A program made the translations under genes and the position numbers. Positions 41,579-50,342 of a DNA stretch of 64,000 nt are shown piece by piece (the first letter of the stretch is position 1; each line of letters opens with the position of its first letter). Where the stretch lies: positions 1 to 64,000 of the forward strand of contig DASUJY010000074.1 in assembly GCA_036279015.1 (NCBI GenBank), given 5' to 3'. The stretch comes from DATEOR01 sp036279015 (GTDB lineage: Bacteria; Actinomycetota; Thermoleophilia; Gaiellales; Gaiellaceae). The notes beneath the pieces are model-generated. The model did no database searches. It was given only the letters and a program-made list of their open reading frames with translations, and had not been told where the DNA came from.

Positions 41579-42007
41579 CTAGGCGCGATTCCCGGCGCGC
41601 TCCGGATGGTCCCAGGCCCGAAGCCGCGCTGCACTCATGGACGTGCTCGACCGCTCGAGTCCGTAGTGCTCGTGGGCGGCCTCCTCCTTCTCCGGGGAGA
41701 TCCCGATCACCGCCTCGTCGTCGAAGAGCCCGCGGTCGTCGTCCTCGTCGTAGCTCGGCGCCTGCCGGACGACGTCCTTGCTCCACGGGATGCGCAGCTC
41801 GTCGCCCATCTCCTCGACCGACGCAAGCGGGACGAGGACCCGCGGTTGCGTGTCCCAGACTCCGTTCCAGACTCCCAGCCACTCGGGCGTGCCGGTCTCG
41901 TCGTCGACGAAGACGAGGTCGACGTAGCCGACGGACTCGCCGGCCGTATCGACGACCTCGTGGCCCACGAGCGCCTGGAGTCGTTCGATCGCGTACGTCT
42001 CGAGCAT
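41579..42007 (-). CDS. PRC-barrel domain protein
   Basis: 142-aa. The PRC barrel (about 8-80) reads LVGHEVVDTAGESVGYVDLVFVDD, TPEWLGVWNGVW and RVLVPLASVEEMGDELRIPWSK, followed by an acidic stretch and a short C-terminal helix region. PRC barrels occur in RimM and in photosynthetic H subunits; stand-alone forms may act in RNA metabolism or stress. Function here unknown. Confidence 0.85.
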   Translation of the reverse strand: MLETYAIERLQALVGHEVVDTAGESVGYVDLVFVDDETGTPEWLGVWNGVWDTQPRVLVPLASVEEMGDELRIPWSKDVVRQAPSYDEDDDRGLFDDEAVIGISPEKEEAAHEHYGLERSSTSMSAARLRAWDHPERAGNRA

Positions 42008-42017
42008 TCCGCCTCCT

Positions 42018-42704
42018 TTAGCCGCAGCATTCCCCGTCTTCTGGACGAGAAACGGACGAGCGAGTCGCTACCGCCCGCCCGGTGCCCGGCTCGATGCGCA
42101 CGTGCAGGTGGTTGTCGTGGTTCCAGAGCACCTCCACGATCCCGGGAGGCCCGGTCAGACCCGTGTTCGGCCCGACGAAGACGAGCTCCGCGCCGGCGGC
42201 GGCGAAGCGGTCGACGAGGTCCTGCGCGAGCCGCGTGTCGACCTGCGCGGCCACGCGCGGCGGCCGCTCGCGCCGGTCCCGGCGCGGGTAGTAGACGTCG
42301 ACGTCGAGCCCGTTCTGATGGGAAGCGTGGAGCAGCCCGAACCGGCCCCCGCGGCGCCTGCTGAGGTCGCCGATCCCAAGGCGGGGAGCGTGCGGGTGTG
42401 CGGCAGAGTAGGCGCCGACGACTCGCAGGACGAGACCCACGAGCTCGTCGGTGCCCCAGCGCCGCCACGCCCGGTTCGGCTTGCGGTGCAGCAGGGGATC
42501 CCAGGTGAAGAAGCGCGCGCCGCCGGCGGGAAGCCGGACGCCCCGGACGAGCCGGCCCGCCGCGGGCAGGCCGACCGCGCGCGAATCGCGCCAGTGCACC
42601 ACCGGCTCGGCCGCAGTGCGGGCGGGGCGCGGGACGGCCGCGAACGGCGCAGCGAAGCCCGAGGCGACGGCCGCCAGGGCGATCAGGCAGATTGTCCGCA
42701 CCAC
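42018..42704 (-). CDS. Secreted penicillin-insensitive murein endopeptidase-like protein
   Basis: 228-aa LAS-type metallopeptidase. A signal peptide (about 1-22) ends near AAPFA. The zinc motifs are LHASHQNGLDVDVYYPR (HxxxxxxD) and WNHDNHLHVRIEPG (HxH), matching the MepA/M74 group that cuts D-Ala-mDAP cross-links in peptidoglycan. The C-terminal residues include a CC pair. It is divergent, with 44 bases between, from a carboxypeptidase gene that also acts on peptides, suggesting a cell-wall recycling pair. Confidence 0.88.
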   Translation of the reverse strand: MVRTICLIALAAVASGFAAPFAAVPRPARTAAEPVVHWRDSRAVGLPAAGRLVRGVRLPAGGARFFTWDPLLHRKPNRAWRRWGTDELVGLVLRVVGAYSAAHPHAPRLGIGDLSRRRGGRFGLLHASHQNGLDVDVYYPRRDRRERPPRVAAQVDTRLAQDLVDRFAAAGAELVFVGPNTGLTGPPGIVEVLWNHDNHLHVRIEPGTGRAVATRSSVSRPEDGECCG

Positions 42705-42748
42705 ACGGGTACGCGGACCATCACCGCCGCGGTCCCGTAGAGACCACG

Positions 42749-43444
42749 ATGGGAATCGAGATCCTGCTAGCGGCGCTCGTTCTCGCCTCGCCGGTCCCCA
42801 CGAGGGACACGGCGGTCGTCGGTCACTCGGTCGCGGACCGACCCATCAAAGTGCACCGCCTCGGGAACGCGGCGAGCCCGCACAAGGTGCTCGTCATCGG
42901 CTGCATCCACGGGAACGAGTGCGCCGGCACGGCGGTCACGCACGACCTCATCGACCGCGACCCGCCCGGGAAGTTCGACCTCTGGGTGATCAACACCGTC
43001 AACCCGGACGGGCGCAAGCTCGGCGTCCGCCAGAACGGGCGCGGGGTCGACCTGAACCGGAACTTCGGCTCGCACTGGATCCCGATCGGCACGCGCTGGG
43101 ATCCGCAGTACTCGGGCCAGCGGCCCTGGTCCGAGCCCGAGACGCGCACGGTCCGCAGGCTCGTGCGGAGGATCCACCCCCAGCTGACGATCTGGTTCCA
43201 CCAGCCGCAAACGCTCGTCCGGGCCTGGGGTCAGAGCGTCCGCAAGGCAAGGCGCTACGCGCGCTTCTCGGGGATGCTCTTCCGGAAGATCCACTGGCCG
43301 CACGGGACCGGACCGAACTGGCAGAACCACAAGTTTCCGGGCACGAGCTCCTTCGTCGTCGAGCTCGCGCCGGGCCCGCTCAGCCCGCACCGCGCGGCGC
43401 GGCACGCGCACGCCGTCATGCGGCTCGCTCGCAGGCTCGACTAG
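42749..43444 (+). CDS. M14 zinc carboxypeptidase, MpaA-like
   Basis: 231-aa M14 metallopeptidase. The zinc ligands are HGNE (HxxE) in IGCIHGNECAGT and the His in TIWFHQPQT; the general base Glu is in SFVVELAPGPL. INTVNPDGRKLGVRQNGRGVDLNRNFG is the substrate-binding core. MpaA-type members cleave the gamma-D-Glu-mDAP bond in murein peptides. A hydrophobic N-terminus (IEILLAALVLASPVPT) looks like a signal peptide, so it may work outside the membrane. Confidence 0.87.
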   Translation: MGIEILLAALVLASPVPTRDTAVVGHSVADRPIKVHRLGNAASPHKVLVIGCIHGNECAGTAVTHDLIDRDPPGKFDLWVINTVNPDGRKLGVRQNGRGVDLNRNFGSHWIPIGTRWDPQYSGQRPWSEPETRTVRRLVRRIHPQLTIWFHQPQTLVRAWGQSVRKARRYARFSGMLFRKIHWPHGTGPNWQNHKFPGTSSFVVELAPGPLSPHRAARHAHAVMRLARRLD

Positions 43445-43453
43445 CCTGCGGGC

Positions 43454-44509
43454 ATGCCCGCGCTTCCGCTCCCGGCCCATTACGAGCCGAACCGCGTCGA
43501 CGAGGTCTGGCGCGTTCCCTACGAGGATCGCGCGCGCGAAGCGCCCGTCTGGGCGGCCGAGCACGGCCTCGGCCCGGCCGCGGAGGACGCCTTTCGCCTC
43601 TGCCTGCTCGCCGTCGACGTCCAGAACACGTTCTGCATCCCGGGCTTCGAGCTCTTCGTCGCCGGGCGCTCGGGGAATGGCGCGGTCGACGACAACCGCC
43701 GCCTCTGCGAGTTCGTCTACCGGAACCTCGGGGAGATCACGCAGATCCTGCCGAGCCTCGACACCCACCAAGCGATGCAGGTGTTCCACGCGATCTGGCT
43801 CGTGGACGAGGACGGGCGCCACCCGGATCCGCATACGCTCGTCTCCGCGGAGGACGTCGCCAACGGCCGCTGGCGCGTGAACGCTGCGGTCGCGGAAGCG
43901 CTCGGGATCGACCCCGACTACGCCGCCCGGCAGCTGGCCCACTACACGGGCCGGCTGAGCGAGGGCGGGAAGTACGACCTCACCGTCTGGCCGTACCACG
44001 CCATGCTGGGCGGCATCGGCCACGCACTCGTGCCTGCCGTCGAGGAGGCGATCTTCTTCCACGGCCTCGCCCGGTACAGCAATCCTGAGTTCCAGGTGAA
44101 GGGCGACAACCCGCTGACGGAGCACTACTCCATGCTCGGCCCCGAGGTGACCGAAGGCCCGGACGGCGAACCGCTCGGCCGCCGGAACACCGCCCTCGTC
44201 GAGAAGCTGCTCACCTTCGACGCGGTCGTCGTGGCGGGGCAGGCGAAGAGTCACTGCCTGGCGTGGACGATCGACGACCTGCTCGAGCACGAGAGGGTCC
44301 GGGAGCGCCTCGCCGAGCGCACCTATCTCCTTGAGGACTGCACGTCTCCGGTCGTCGTCCCGGGCGTGGTCGACTACACGGACGAGGCGGACGCGGCGTT
44401 CGAGCGCTACGCGGAGGCCGGCATGCACGTGGTTCGCTCGACCGACCCGGTCGAGAGCTGGCCAAACCTGGCGGCGCACGCCGACTCTCGGGCCGGCCGC
44501 GCCGGCTGA
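43454..44509 (+). CDS. Isochorismatase-like cysteine hydrolase
   Basis: 351-aa protein of the isochorismatase/nicotinamidase superfamily. The catalytic triad is Asp55 in LLAVDVQNTFC, a Lys in FQVKGDNP and a Cys in AKSHCLAWTIDDLL. It is much longer than simple nicotinamidases (about 200 aa), with an N-terminal extension and a large insertion, as in a known group of uncharacterised bacterial hydrolases. Substrate unresolved. It starts 9 nt after the carboxypeptidase stop. Confidence 0.85.
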   Translation: MPALPLPAHYEPNRVDEVWRVPYEDRAREAPVWAAEHGLGPAAEDAFRLCLLAVDVQNTFCIPGFELFVAGRSGNGAVDDNRRLCEFVYRNLGEITQILPSLDTHQAMQVFHAIWLVDEDGRHPDPHTLVSAEDVANGRWRVNAAVAEALGIDPDYAARQLAHYTGRLSEGGKYDLTVWPYHAMLGGIGHALVPAVEEAIFFHGLARYSNPEFQVKGDNPLTEHYSMLGPEVTEGPDGEPLGRRNTALVEKLLTFDAVVVAGQAKSHCLAWTIDDLLEHERVRERLAERTYLLEDCTSPVVVPGVVDYTDEADAAFERYAEAGMHVVRSTDPVESWPNLAAHADSRAGRAG

Positions 44510-44587
44510 CCGGACCTCGCGACCGCCCCCAAGCGTAAGTCCACGGATGGACTTCCTGCGGGCACACGCTCGTATAGTCGGCACGCC

Positions 44588-45127
44588 ATGGCAGGAGCGG
44601 GCCGTGAGGAGCGTGCCTGGGTGCGGGGCGCCCAGGCCGGCTCGGCCTCGGACCTCGAGGCTCTGTTCCGCCACCACTGGCCCCGGGCCTACCGGGCCGC
44701 GTACCTCGTCGTCCACGACGGAGCGGCGGCCGAGGACATCGCGCAGGAGGCGTTCGTCGCCGCGGTGCGCTCCCTCCACACGTTCGACCGGCGCCGCCCG
44801 TTCGGCCCCTGGCTCCACCGCATCGTCGTCAACCGGGCGATCGACTGGACGCGCGCTCGCAGCCTGCGCCGCGAGGTCGGAGGCGAGCAGCTGGACGCAG
44901 CTTCGGCACCTCCGGCGCGGGGACCCGAGGATCTCGGGGCCGAGACGATGACGGCGCTCTGGTCGCTCTCGCCGGACCACCGCGCGGTGGTCGTCCTTCG
45001 CTACCTCCTCGACTACTCGCCGGGCGAGATCGCGGAGCTCCTCGAGCTGCCGCGCGGCACGGTCAACTCGCGGCTCCGCCGCGCGCTCGACACGCTGCAG
45101 GAGCGGATCGCGAGGCAGCGCTCATGA
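44588..45127 (+). CDS. ECF sigma factor
   Basis: 179-aa extracytoplasmic-function sigma factor. Region 2: DLEALFRHHWPRAYRAAYLVV, AEDIAQEAFVAAVRSL and PWLHRIVVNRAIDWTR. Region 4: LSPDHRAVVVLRYLLDYSPGEIAELLELPRGTVNSRLRRALDTL. Usual length with no extension. Its stop overlaps the start of the membrane propeller gene (ATGA), the common layout of a sigma factor and its membrane regulator. Confidence 0.94.
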   Translation: MAGAGREERAWVRGAQAGSASDLEALFRHHWPRAYRAAYLVVHDGAAAEDIAQEAFVAAVRSLHTFDRRRPFGPWLHRIVVNRAIDWTRARSLRREVGGEQLDAASAPPARGPEDLGAETMTALWSLSPDHRAVVVLRYLLDYSPGEIAELLELPRGTVNSRLRRALDTLQERIARQRS

Positions 45128-46317
45128 GCGAGGACGTCGTTCGCCATGCCCTTGGTGAGCTGCCGGTTCCCGACGAGGCCGGCGCTGCCGAGCGAGCCTG
45201 GGACGTCGTCGCGGCGGCGTTCGCGTCCCGCGAACGGGTCCAGTGGACGCGCAGGCATCGCGGGCTCGTGATCGCGTTTGCAGCCGCGACCCTGGTCGCC
45301 GCTGCAGTGCTCGTCGCGCTCCTGACTCCGCCGGGACAGGCCGTCGTCGACCGCGTCCGAGACGCGGTCGGGCGCGAGCCGTCCGAGCCAGCGCTCGTCA
45401 GGCTTCCGGCGCCCGGCCGCCTGCTCGTCGTCTCCGAGGACGGGCCCTGGGTCGTGCTCGAGGACGGCTCGAAGCGGCTGCTCGGCGACTACGACGACGC
45501 CTCCTGGTCGCCGACGGGGCTCTACGTCGTCGCTTCTGAAGGACGGCACCTCGTCGCGCTCGAGCCGGAGAACGGCGACGTCCGCTGGTCGCTCGCCCGG
45601 GACGAGCCCGTTCGCGACCCGCGCTGGTCGGGCGGCGGGCTCGACACGCGCATCGCCTACCGAGCCGGCTCGACGCTCCACGTCGTCGCGGGGGACGGCT
45701 CGCCGGATGCCGCCGTGGCGCAGGACGTCGCACCGGTTGCGCCAGCCTGGAAGGCGGATACGCACGTCCTCGCGTATGCGGAAAGGAATGGCCGGGTGCA
45801 TGTCGTGGACGTCGATGCGAGACGGCAGCTCGAGCGGACGAGACGCCTGAGTGGTATCCGCAAGCTCGCTTTCTCGCCAGAGGGCATGCTCGTCGTCCTG
45901 ACGCAACGGCAGGCGAGGCTCTACCGAGGAGGCACCGCGCGCGGAATCGGCATACGCGTCGATCGGGCGCACAGCTTGCTCGACGCGATCGTGCTCCGCG
46001 CAGGGGAAGTCGTCTATGCCGACTACGACCCGAAGGCGGATAACACGACGATCGTTCTCGCGCACGACTTCGGACGCACGACGTCCGTCCTGCTTCCGCC
46101 GCTCGAGATCTTCAAGGGGCCCCGCGAGGTCGAGAGCTTCTCGGTCTCGCCGAATGGCCAGTGGCTGGCGGCCGGCTGGCCGGAGGCAAATCAGTTCCTC
46201 TTCTTCCGCCTTCCTCACGGGAGAGTGGCGGCCGTCTCGAACGTGACGCGGGAGTTCTCGCCGGGAACCACGGACGGTGCCTTTCCGCGCATCGGCGGCT
46301 GGGCACCGGGGCCATGA
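45124..46317 (+). CDS. Membrane-anchored beta-propeller protein, putative anti-sigma partner
   Basis: 397-aa. A cytoplasmic N-terminus (1-46) precedes one transmembrane helix (about 47-67, GLVIAFAAATLVAAAVLVALL) and an extracytoplasmic domain of repeated beta-strand units (for example DASWSPTGLYVVASEGRHLVALE and LAFSPEGMLVVLTQRQ), resembling WD40/TolB propellers. The 4-nt overlap with the sigma gene makes it the probable regulator, but the N-terminus shows no zinc anti-sigma (HxxxCxxC) motif, so the mechanism would differ from ZAS proteins. Confidence 0.8.
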   Translation: MSEDVVRHALGELPVPDEAGAAERAWDVVAAAFASRERVQWTRRHRGLVIAFAAATLVAAAVLVALLTPPGQAVVDRVRDAVGREPSEPALVRLPAPGRLLVVSEDGPWVVLEDGSKRLLGDYDDASWSPTGLYVVASEGRHLVALEPENGDVRWSLARDEPVRDPRWSGGGLDTRIAYRAGSTLHVVAGDGSPDAAVAQDVAPVAPAWKADTHVLAYAERNGRVHVVDVDARRQLERTRRLSGIRKLAFSPEGMLVVLTQRQARLYRGGTARGIGIRVDRAHSLLDAIVLRAGEVVYADYDPKADNTTIVLAHDFGRTTSVLLPPLEIFKGPREVESFSVSPNGQWLAAGWPEANQFLFFRLPHGRVAAVSNVTREFSPGTTDGAFPRIGGWAPGP

Positions 46318-46370
46318 CACACCTGGTGCTCCTCGCCGCGATTGCCGCCTGACTGGCCGCTGTCTGAGCT

Positions 46371-47255
46371 CTAGACCGCTTGCGAAGCCTGATTCTTGGC
46401 TTCGAGGTGCGGCGTGACATCGAGGACGCTCTTCGCGGCCGGCGGCCGGATCCTCGCCTTCACGCCGAAGTCGGAGTACTGCTCGCTGAGCTCCATCCTC
46501 ACGAAGTCCCCGCTCGGCTGGTTGTACTCGAGCACGGTCGCGAGCTTCCGAACGACGCCTTCGCGGTCGACCCAGATGTCGACGGGGTAGGTCTTGATCC
46601 CGAGCCTGCGGAGGTACTTCCGCATGGCCTCCTGCTGGTCGCGTGGCGCCTGCCGGATGATCGTCTCGGCCTTCACGATCGTGGCGTAATGCGTGGTCAC
46701 CTCGCGCTGAATGAGATCGGAGCCGACCCGTCTCACCCCGATTGCCGACTTGAGGTACGCAAGCATCTGGCCCGGATCGCTTTGCTTCGTTTCCTTCATG
46801 CGGTCGAGATCGAGCCCGTAGGCCTTCCCCATTTCGACGATGTCCGCCTTCAACCACGTCTTTCCGTGCGGCATCAGCTTGTCGAGAAACGGGAACCGCA
46901 TGTAGAGAACGATGCCCTTCCGCCCATCGACGATCATGTCGGCGCTCGCCGGGCGACCGAACTGCTCCTTGATGGCTTCCTGGATCGGGCCGGGAAAGGT
47001 GTAGACGGCCGTCATCTTCGCCGAGCCCGTGCGCCAGTCGGCAACGCCGTGCCCCTTGAACTCGAAGCGCTGCGCATGGTCGTGGTTGAAGGTGACTACG
47101 CCCTCGAACGCGACGCGAGCGGTGCCGACGTCCTCCGTCTTCGTGGCGGCGTTCGCAACCGTATCGAGGGAGACCACGTCCCGACCGGCGCAGCCTGTCG
47201 TGATCATCGCCACCGCGCACAACGCGGCGGCGGAGAGGCCCCAAACCAACCTCAT
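46371..47255 (-). CDS. Lipoprotein, LolA/LppX-like fold
   Basis: 294-aa. The signal peptide ends in a lipobox (AMITTGC). The mature part has repeated strands (ARVAFEGVVTFNHDHAQRFEFKGHGVADW, MTAVYTFPG, MIVDGRKGIVLYMRFPF) and a late VDIWVDREGVVRKLATVLEY, a pattern of LolA/LppX/LprG-type lipid-binding lipoproteins. The late Tyr/Trp-containing sheet strands support this. Assignment is by pattern; a carrier for lipid or an extracytoplasmic sensor are possible roles. It is convergent with the propeller gene. Confidence 0.75.
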   Translation of the reverse strand: MRLVWGLSAAALCAVAMITTGCAGRDVVSLDTVANAATKTEDVGTARVAFEGVVTFNHDHAQRFEFKGHGVADWRTGSAKMTAVYTFPGPIQEAIKEQFGRPASADMIVDGRKGIVLYMRFPFLDKLMPHGKTWLKADIVEMGKAYGLDLDRMKETKQSDPGQMLAYLKSAIGVRRVGSDLIQREVTTHYATIVKAETIIRQAPRDQQEAMRKYLRRLGIKTYPVDIWVDREGVVRKLATVLEYNQPSGDFVRMELSEQYSDFGVKARIRPPAAKSVLDVTPHLEAKNQASQAV

Positions 47256-47325
47256 GTGCTCAGTATCGGCGCGCGCCCTCCCGCTGCTACACCCTTTCGG
47301 GCTATCGCTCGCGAGCAGCGCCTCT

Positions 47326-47359
47326 AGGCGTCGTCACGTCTTCTCGACGACGAACGCCT
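47326..47359 (-). terminator. Hairpin downstream of the cupredoxin gene
   Basis: AGGCGTCGTC (47326-47335) pairs with GACGA plus CGCCT in 47349-47359 with one bulged A. On the minus strand it follows the cupredoxin stop by 12 bases. There is no T run. Confidence 0.4.
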
Positions 47360-47371
47360 CAGGCCGGCGAC

Positions 47372-47863
47372 CTAGTAGCCGTAGCCGCCCTTCTTGGAGG
47401 TGTCGCCCTCGCCCGTGTCGCCGCCGTTGTCCTCGGTCGTCCCGGCTCCGCCGCCCATGGCCGCCTGGCCGACCGTCAGCGTGCCTTCCATCCCCCTGGC
47501 GCGGTGGTCGTCGACCGGGCAGTAGAAGTCGAACGTCCCGACCTTCGAGAAGGTGATCGTGAGCTGTCCCGTGTCCCCGGGCGAGAGCTCGTCGGTCTCC
47601 TCTTCGACGTCCTGGCCCTCGATCTCGAGGGCATGCTCGGTCGCGCCGTCGTTCGTGAGCGTGAACGTGTACGTGCCGGGCTCGTCGATCCTGATGGAGC
47701 CCGGATCGAACGAATACTCGGTGGCAGAGAGCGAGATCGCCTTTGCGCCCCCACCGGTGCCCGGTGAGGGCGCCGGCGTCGTCTCGCCGTCGCCCGACCC
47801 GCAGCCGGCAAGTGCCAGCGCGCCGGACGCGGCGGCGATCGCGACGACGAGCAAGGCGCGCAT
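47372..47863 (-). CDS. Cupredoxin-domain lipoprotein (plastocyanin-like)
   Basis: 163-aa. The lipobox is ALAGC. The mature domain has the type-1 copper ligands in order: His in TEHALEIEG, then Cys, His and Met in FDFYCPVDDHRARGMEG. Strands SLSATEYSFDPGSIRIDEPGTYTFTL are typical of plastocyanin. A Gly/Thr-rich tail ends it. It is likely a membrane-tethered electron carrier or copper protein on the cell surface. Confidence 0.92.
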   Translation of the reverse strand: MRALLVVAIAAASGALALAGCGSGDGETTPAPSPGTGGGAKAISLSATEYSFDPGSIRIDEPGTYTFTLTNDGATEHALEIEGQDVEEETDELSPGDTGQLTITFSKVGTFDFYCPVDDHRARGMEGTLTVGQAAMGGGAGTTEDNGGDTGEGDTSKKGGYGY

Positions 47864-47904
47864 CGGTCCTTCCTACGCGGCACGAATCCGGTTGGATTCC
47901 TCCC

Positions 47905-48423
47905 GTGCGTGTCCTCACGGTCGGCCATGGCACCCGCTCCCTGGAGGAGCTCGTCGAGATGCTCTCCGCGGCGGAGGCGCGGACGCTCGTCGACGTCCGC
48001 CGCTACCCGGGCTCGCGCCGGAATCCCCAGTTCGGACGGGAAGCGCTCGCGCGCGCCCTCTCCGAGAACGGCATCGAATATCGCCACGCGGTCGAGCTCG
48101 GCGGCCGCCTTCGCAACGTGTCCGGTGAGGAGCGCTTCGCGTGCATCCGGAACGACTCGTTTCGAAGCTACACGGCGCACATGGACTCCCCCGAGTGGCA
48201 GCGCGCCCTCGACGAGGCCCTGGCCGAGCCGGCGCCCTGCCTCATGTGCTCGGAGACGCCCTGGCAGCGCTGCCACCGGCGCTTCATCGCCGAGCTGCTG
48301 GTCGCGCGCGGGCACGAGGTCCTCCACCTGCTGCGCCCGGGGACGAGCGAGCCGCACGTCCTGCTCGACGAGGCTGAAGTTCGGGACGGCAAGCTCTATC
48401 TTTGCGGCCAACCGGTCGCGTGA
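47905..48423 (+). CDS. DUF488 family protein
   Basis: 172-aa. VLTVGHGTRSLEELVEML, LVDVRRYPGSRRNPQFGREALARAL, YRHAVELGGR and CLMCSETPWQRCHRRFIAELL are the DUF488 signatures, including a conserved Cys-rich C-terminal motif. Function unknown; a role in DNA or nucleotide stress has been suggested for relatives. GTG 47905 was chosen because it precedes the first strand by two residues. It is coupled to the amidohydrolase by GTGA overlap. Confidence 0.87.
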   Translation: MRVLTVGHGTRSLEELVEMLSAAEARTLVDVRRYPGSRRNPQFGREALARALSENGIEYRHAVELGGRLRNVSGEERFACIRNDSFRSYTAHMDSPEWQRALDEALAEPAPCLMCSETPWQRCHRRFIAELLVARGHEVLHLLRPGTSEPHVLLDEAEVRDGKLYLCGQPVA

Positions 48424-49964
48424 TCCTCGAAAACGGCGTCATCCGAACGCTCGATCCCGCCCTTCCGCGCGCGGGGGCGCTCGCCGTTGCCGGAGATGTG
48501 ATCGCGGGAGGCGTCGGCACGCACGAAACCGCCCTCGCGAGCCCGGAGCGAGTCGACCTGGGCGGCCGCTGCGTCCTGCCGGGATTCACCGACGCGCACG
48601 TCCACTTCCCCACCTGGGCGCTCGCGCAGCGTCAGGTGAGGCTCGAGGGGACGCTTTCGCTCGAAGAGGCGCTCGCCCGGGTGGCGGAGGCGCGCGAGTC
48701 GGTGGCGCAGGGGCGCTGGCTGCGAGGGCTCGGCTGGCGGAGCGGCGACTGGTCGCCGACGGTCGAGCCGACGAAGGAGGCGCTCGACGCGGTCACCGGC
48801 GACGTCCCGACCGCGCTGATGGCGCGCGACTACCACTCGCTCTGGCTCAACTCGGCTGCGCTCGCTCACGCGAACGGCGACCTCCAGGTGCCCGGCGGAG
48901 TGGTCGAGCGCGACGAGGCCGGCGAGCCCACCGGCGTCCTCAGGGAGGAGTGCGCCTGGCACTTTCGCGACACGTACATCCGTCCGGGGCACGACGAGAT
49001 GGTGGACGCCTCGCGCGAAGGCATCCGCCTGGCGAACTCCCGTGGCGTCGTGGCGGTGCACGACAAGGATGGCTGGCTCGGCGCGCTCGCCGTCTTCCAG
49101 GAGCTTCGAAACGAGGGCACGCTCAGCCTGCGCGTCTGGCAGTCGCTCCCGCACGAGCACATCGACCGCCTGGCCGAGCTCGGCCTCTCCTCCGGGTTCG
49201 GCGACGATCGGCTGCGGGTCGGCTACATCAAGGCCTTCATGGACGGGACGCTGGGCTCGCGGACGGCGCGCATGCTCGACGGTACGGGGGTCGAGATTAC
49301 GAGCCGCGCCGCGCTCGAGGACATCGTCCGTCGCGCGGCGCGCGCCGGCTTTCCGGTCGCCGTGCACGCGATCGGCGACCTCGCCAACCGGGAGGCGCTC
49401 GACGCGTTCGAGGCGACGCAGGCGGACTGGCGCCCGCTCGGCCTGCGGCCCCGCATCGAGCACGCGCAGCTTCTCGCCCCGGAGGAGGTCGGGCGCTTCG
49501 CGGCGATCGGCGTCGCCGCGTCCGTCCAGTTCAGCCACGCGCCTTCGGACCGCGACCTCGCCGACCGTTTCTGGCCGGGTGTCACCGGCGGCGCCTACGC
49601 CTTCCGCTCGCTGCTCGAAGCCGGCACGCTCCTCGTCAACGGCTCGGATGCGCCGATCGAGGAGCTCGACCCGCTCGCAGGGATCGCCGCAGGCGTGGGG
49701 CGGACGATCGACGAACGGCCGGCCTGGCATCCCGAGCAGTCGGTGACCGTCGCCGAGGCCGTGCACGCGACCTGCGTCGCCCCGGCGTGGCTCGAGAAGG
49801 CCGAGAAGCGTCGCGGTCGTCTCGTCCCGGGGCTCTCGGCCGACCTCGTCGTCCTCGACCGCGACCCGTTCGAGTGCCCTTCCGAAGAGCTCCCCGAGGT
49901 CGACGTGGTCGCGACGATGGTCGCGGGCCGGTGGGTCCACAACCCGCCGCCCTGGCCCTCGTAG
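48420..49964 (+). CDS. Amidohydrolase, YtcJ-like (Amidohydro_3)
   Basis: 514-aa metal-dependent hydrolase. The N-terminal metal motif is GFTDAHVHFPTWAL; GYIKAFMDGTLGSRTA holds the carboxylated-Lys position; AVHAIGDLANREALDAFE and RIEHAQLLAPEE carry further His ligands; NGSDAPIEELDPLAGI ends the barrel with the metal Asp. This YtcJ group has mostly unknown substrates. The GTG start at 48420 overlaps the DUF488 stop; an upstream ATG at 48402 adds six residues inside that gene. Confidence 0.9.
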   Translation: MILENGVIRTLDPALPRAGALAVAGDVIAGGVGTHETALASPERVDLGGRCVLPGFTDAHVHFPTWALAQRQVRLEGTLSLEEALARVAEARESVAQGRWLRGLGWRSGDWSPTVEPTKEALDAVTGDVPTALMARDYHSLWLNSAALAHANGDLQVPGGVVERDEAGEPTGVLREECAWHFRDTYIRPGHDEMVDASREGIRLANSRGVVAVHDKDGWLGALAVFQELRNEGTLSLRVWQSLPHEHIDRLAELGLSSGFGDDRLRVGYIKAFMDGTLGSRTARMLDGTGVEITSRAALEDIVRRAARAGFPVAVHAIGDLANREALDAFEATQADWRPLGLRPRIEHAQLLAPEEVGRFAAIGVAASVQFSHAPSDRDLADRFWPGVTGGAYAFRSLLEAGTLLVNGSDAPIEELDPLAGIAAGVGRTIDERPAWHPEQSVTVAEAVHATCVAPAWLEKAEKRRGRLVPGLSADLVVLDRDPFECPSEELPEVDVVATMVAGRWVHNPPPWPS

Positions 49965-49985
49965 GACGGGGAGTACAATGAGGCC

Positions 49986-50342
49986 ATGCGCACTATGCGT
50001 CCTGTCCATGACGCGAGCTGCTCGGTGGCGTGTACCGCGGACATCATCGGCGCCAAGTGGACGGCAGTGATCGTCCACGACCTCTCCGAGGGCTCGCGCC
50101 GCTTCTCCGAGCTCGAGCGCTCGTGCCCGGGCATCAGTCCCCGCACCCTCTCGGAGCGCCTGCGCGTCCTCGAGCAGGAGGGGATCATCAGGCGGACGAG
50201 CGCCCGGCGACGCGTCGATTACCGGCTCACCGAGAAGGGCGAGGCGCTCCTGCCGATCATCGACGCGATGCGCCGCTTCGGCCACGAATGGCTCGTGCCG
50301 GAGCGCGGGCACGCCCACCCGGGCGCCCGCGAGCTCGTCTAG
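49986..50342 (+). CDS. HxlR family transcriptional regulator
   Basis: 118-aa winged helix-turn-helix. DIIGAKWTAVIVHDLSEGSRRFSELERSCPGISPRTLSERL and DYRLTEKGEALLPI match the HxlR/DUF24 family, which often senses oxidants or electrophiles through N-terminal cysteines. Two N-terminal Cys (SCSVAC) are present. It may regulate the amidohydrolase or the convergent peptidase. The stop overlaps that peptidase by 4 nt. Confidence 0.92.
   Translation: MRTMRPVHDASCSVACTADIIGAKWTAVIVHDLSEGSRRFSELERSCPGISPRTLSERLRVLEQEGIIRRTSARRRVDYRLTEKGEALLPIIDAMRRFGHEWLVPERGHAHPGARELV

Noticed and set aside
46318..46370. Short frame starting ATGACACACCTGG after the propeller gene
   Set aside because: Only about a dozen codons with no ribosome site of its own and between convergent genes; treated as spacer.
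48396..50318. 640-aa minus-strand frame across the amidohydrolase and HxlR genes
   Set aside because: Antisense shadow; both plus-strand genes have family motifs.
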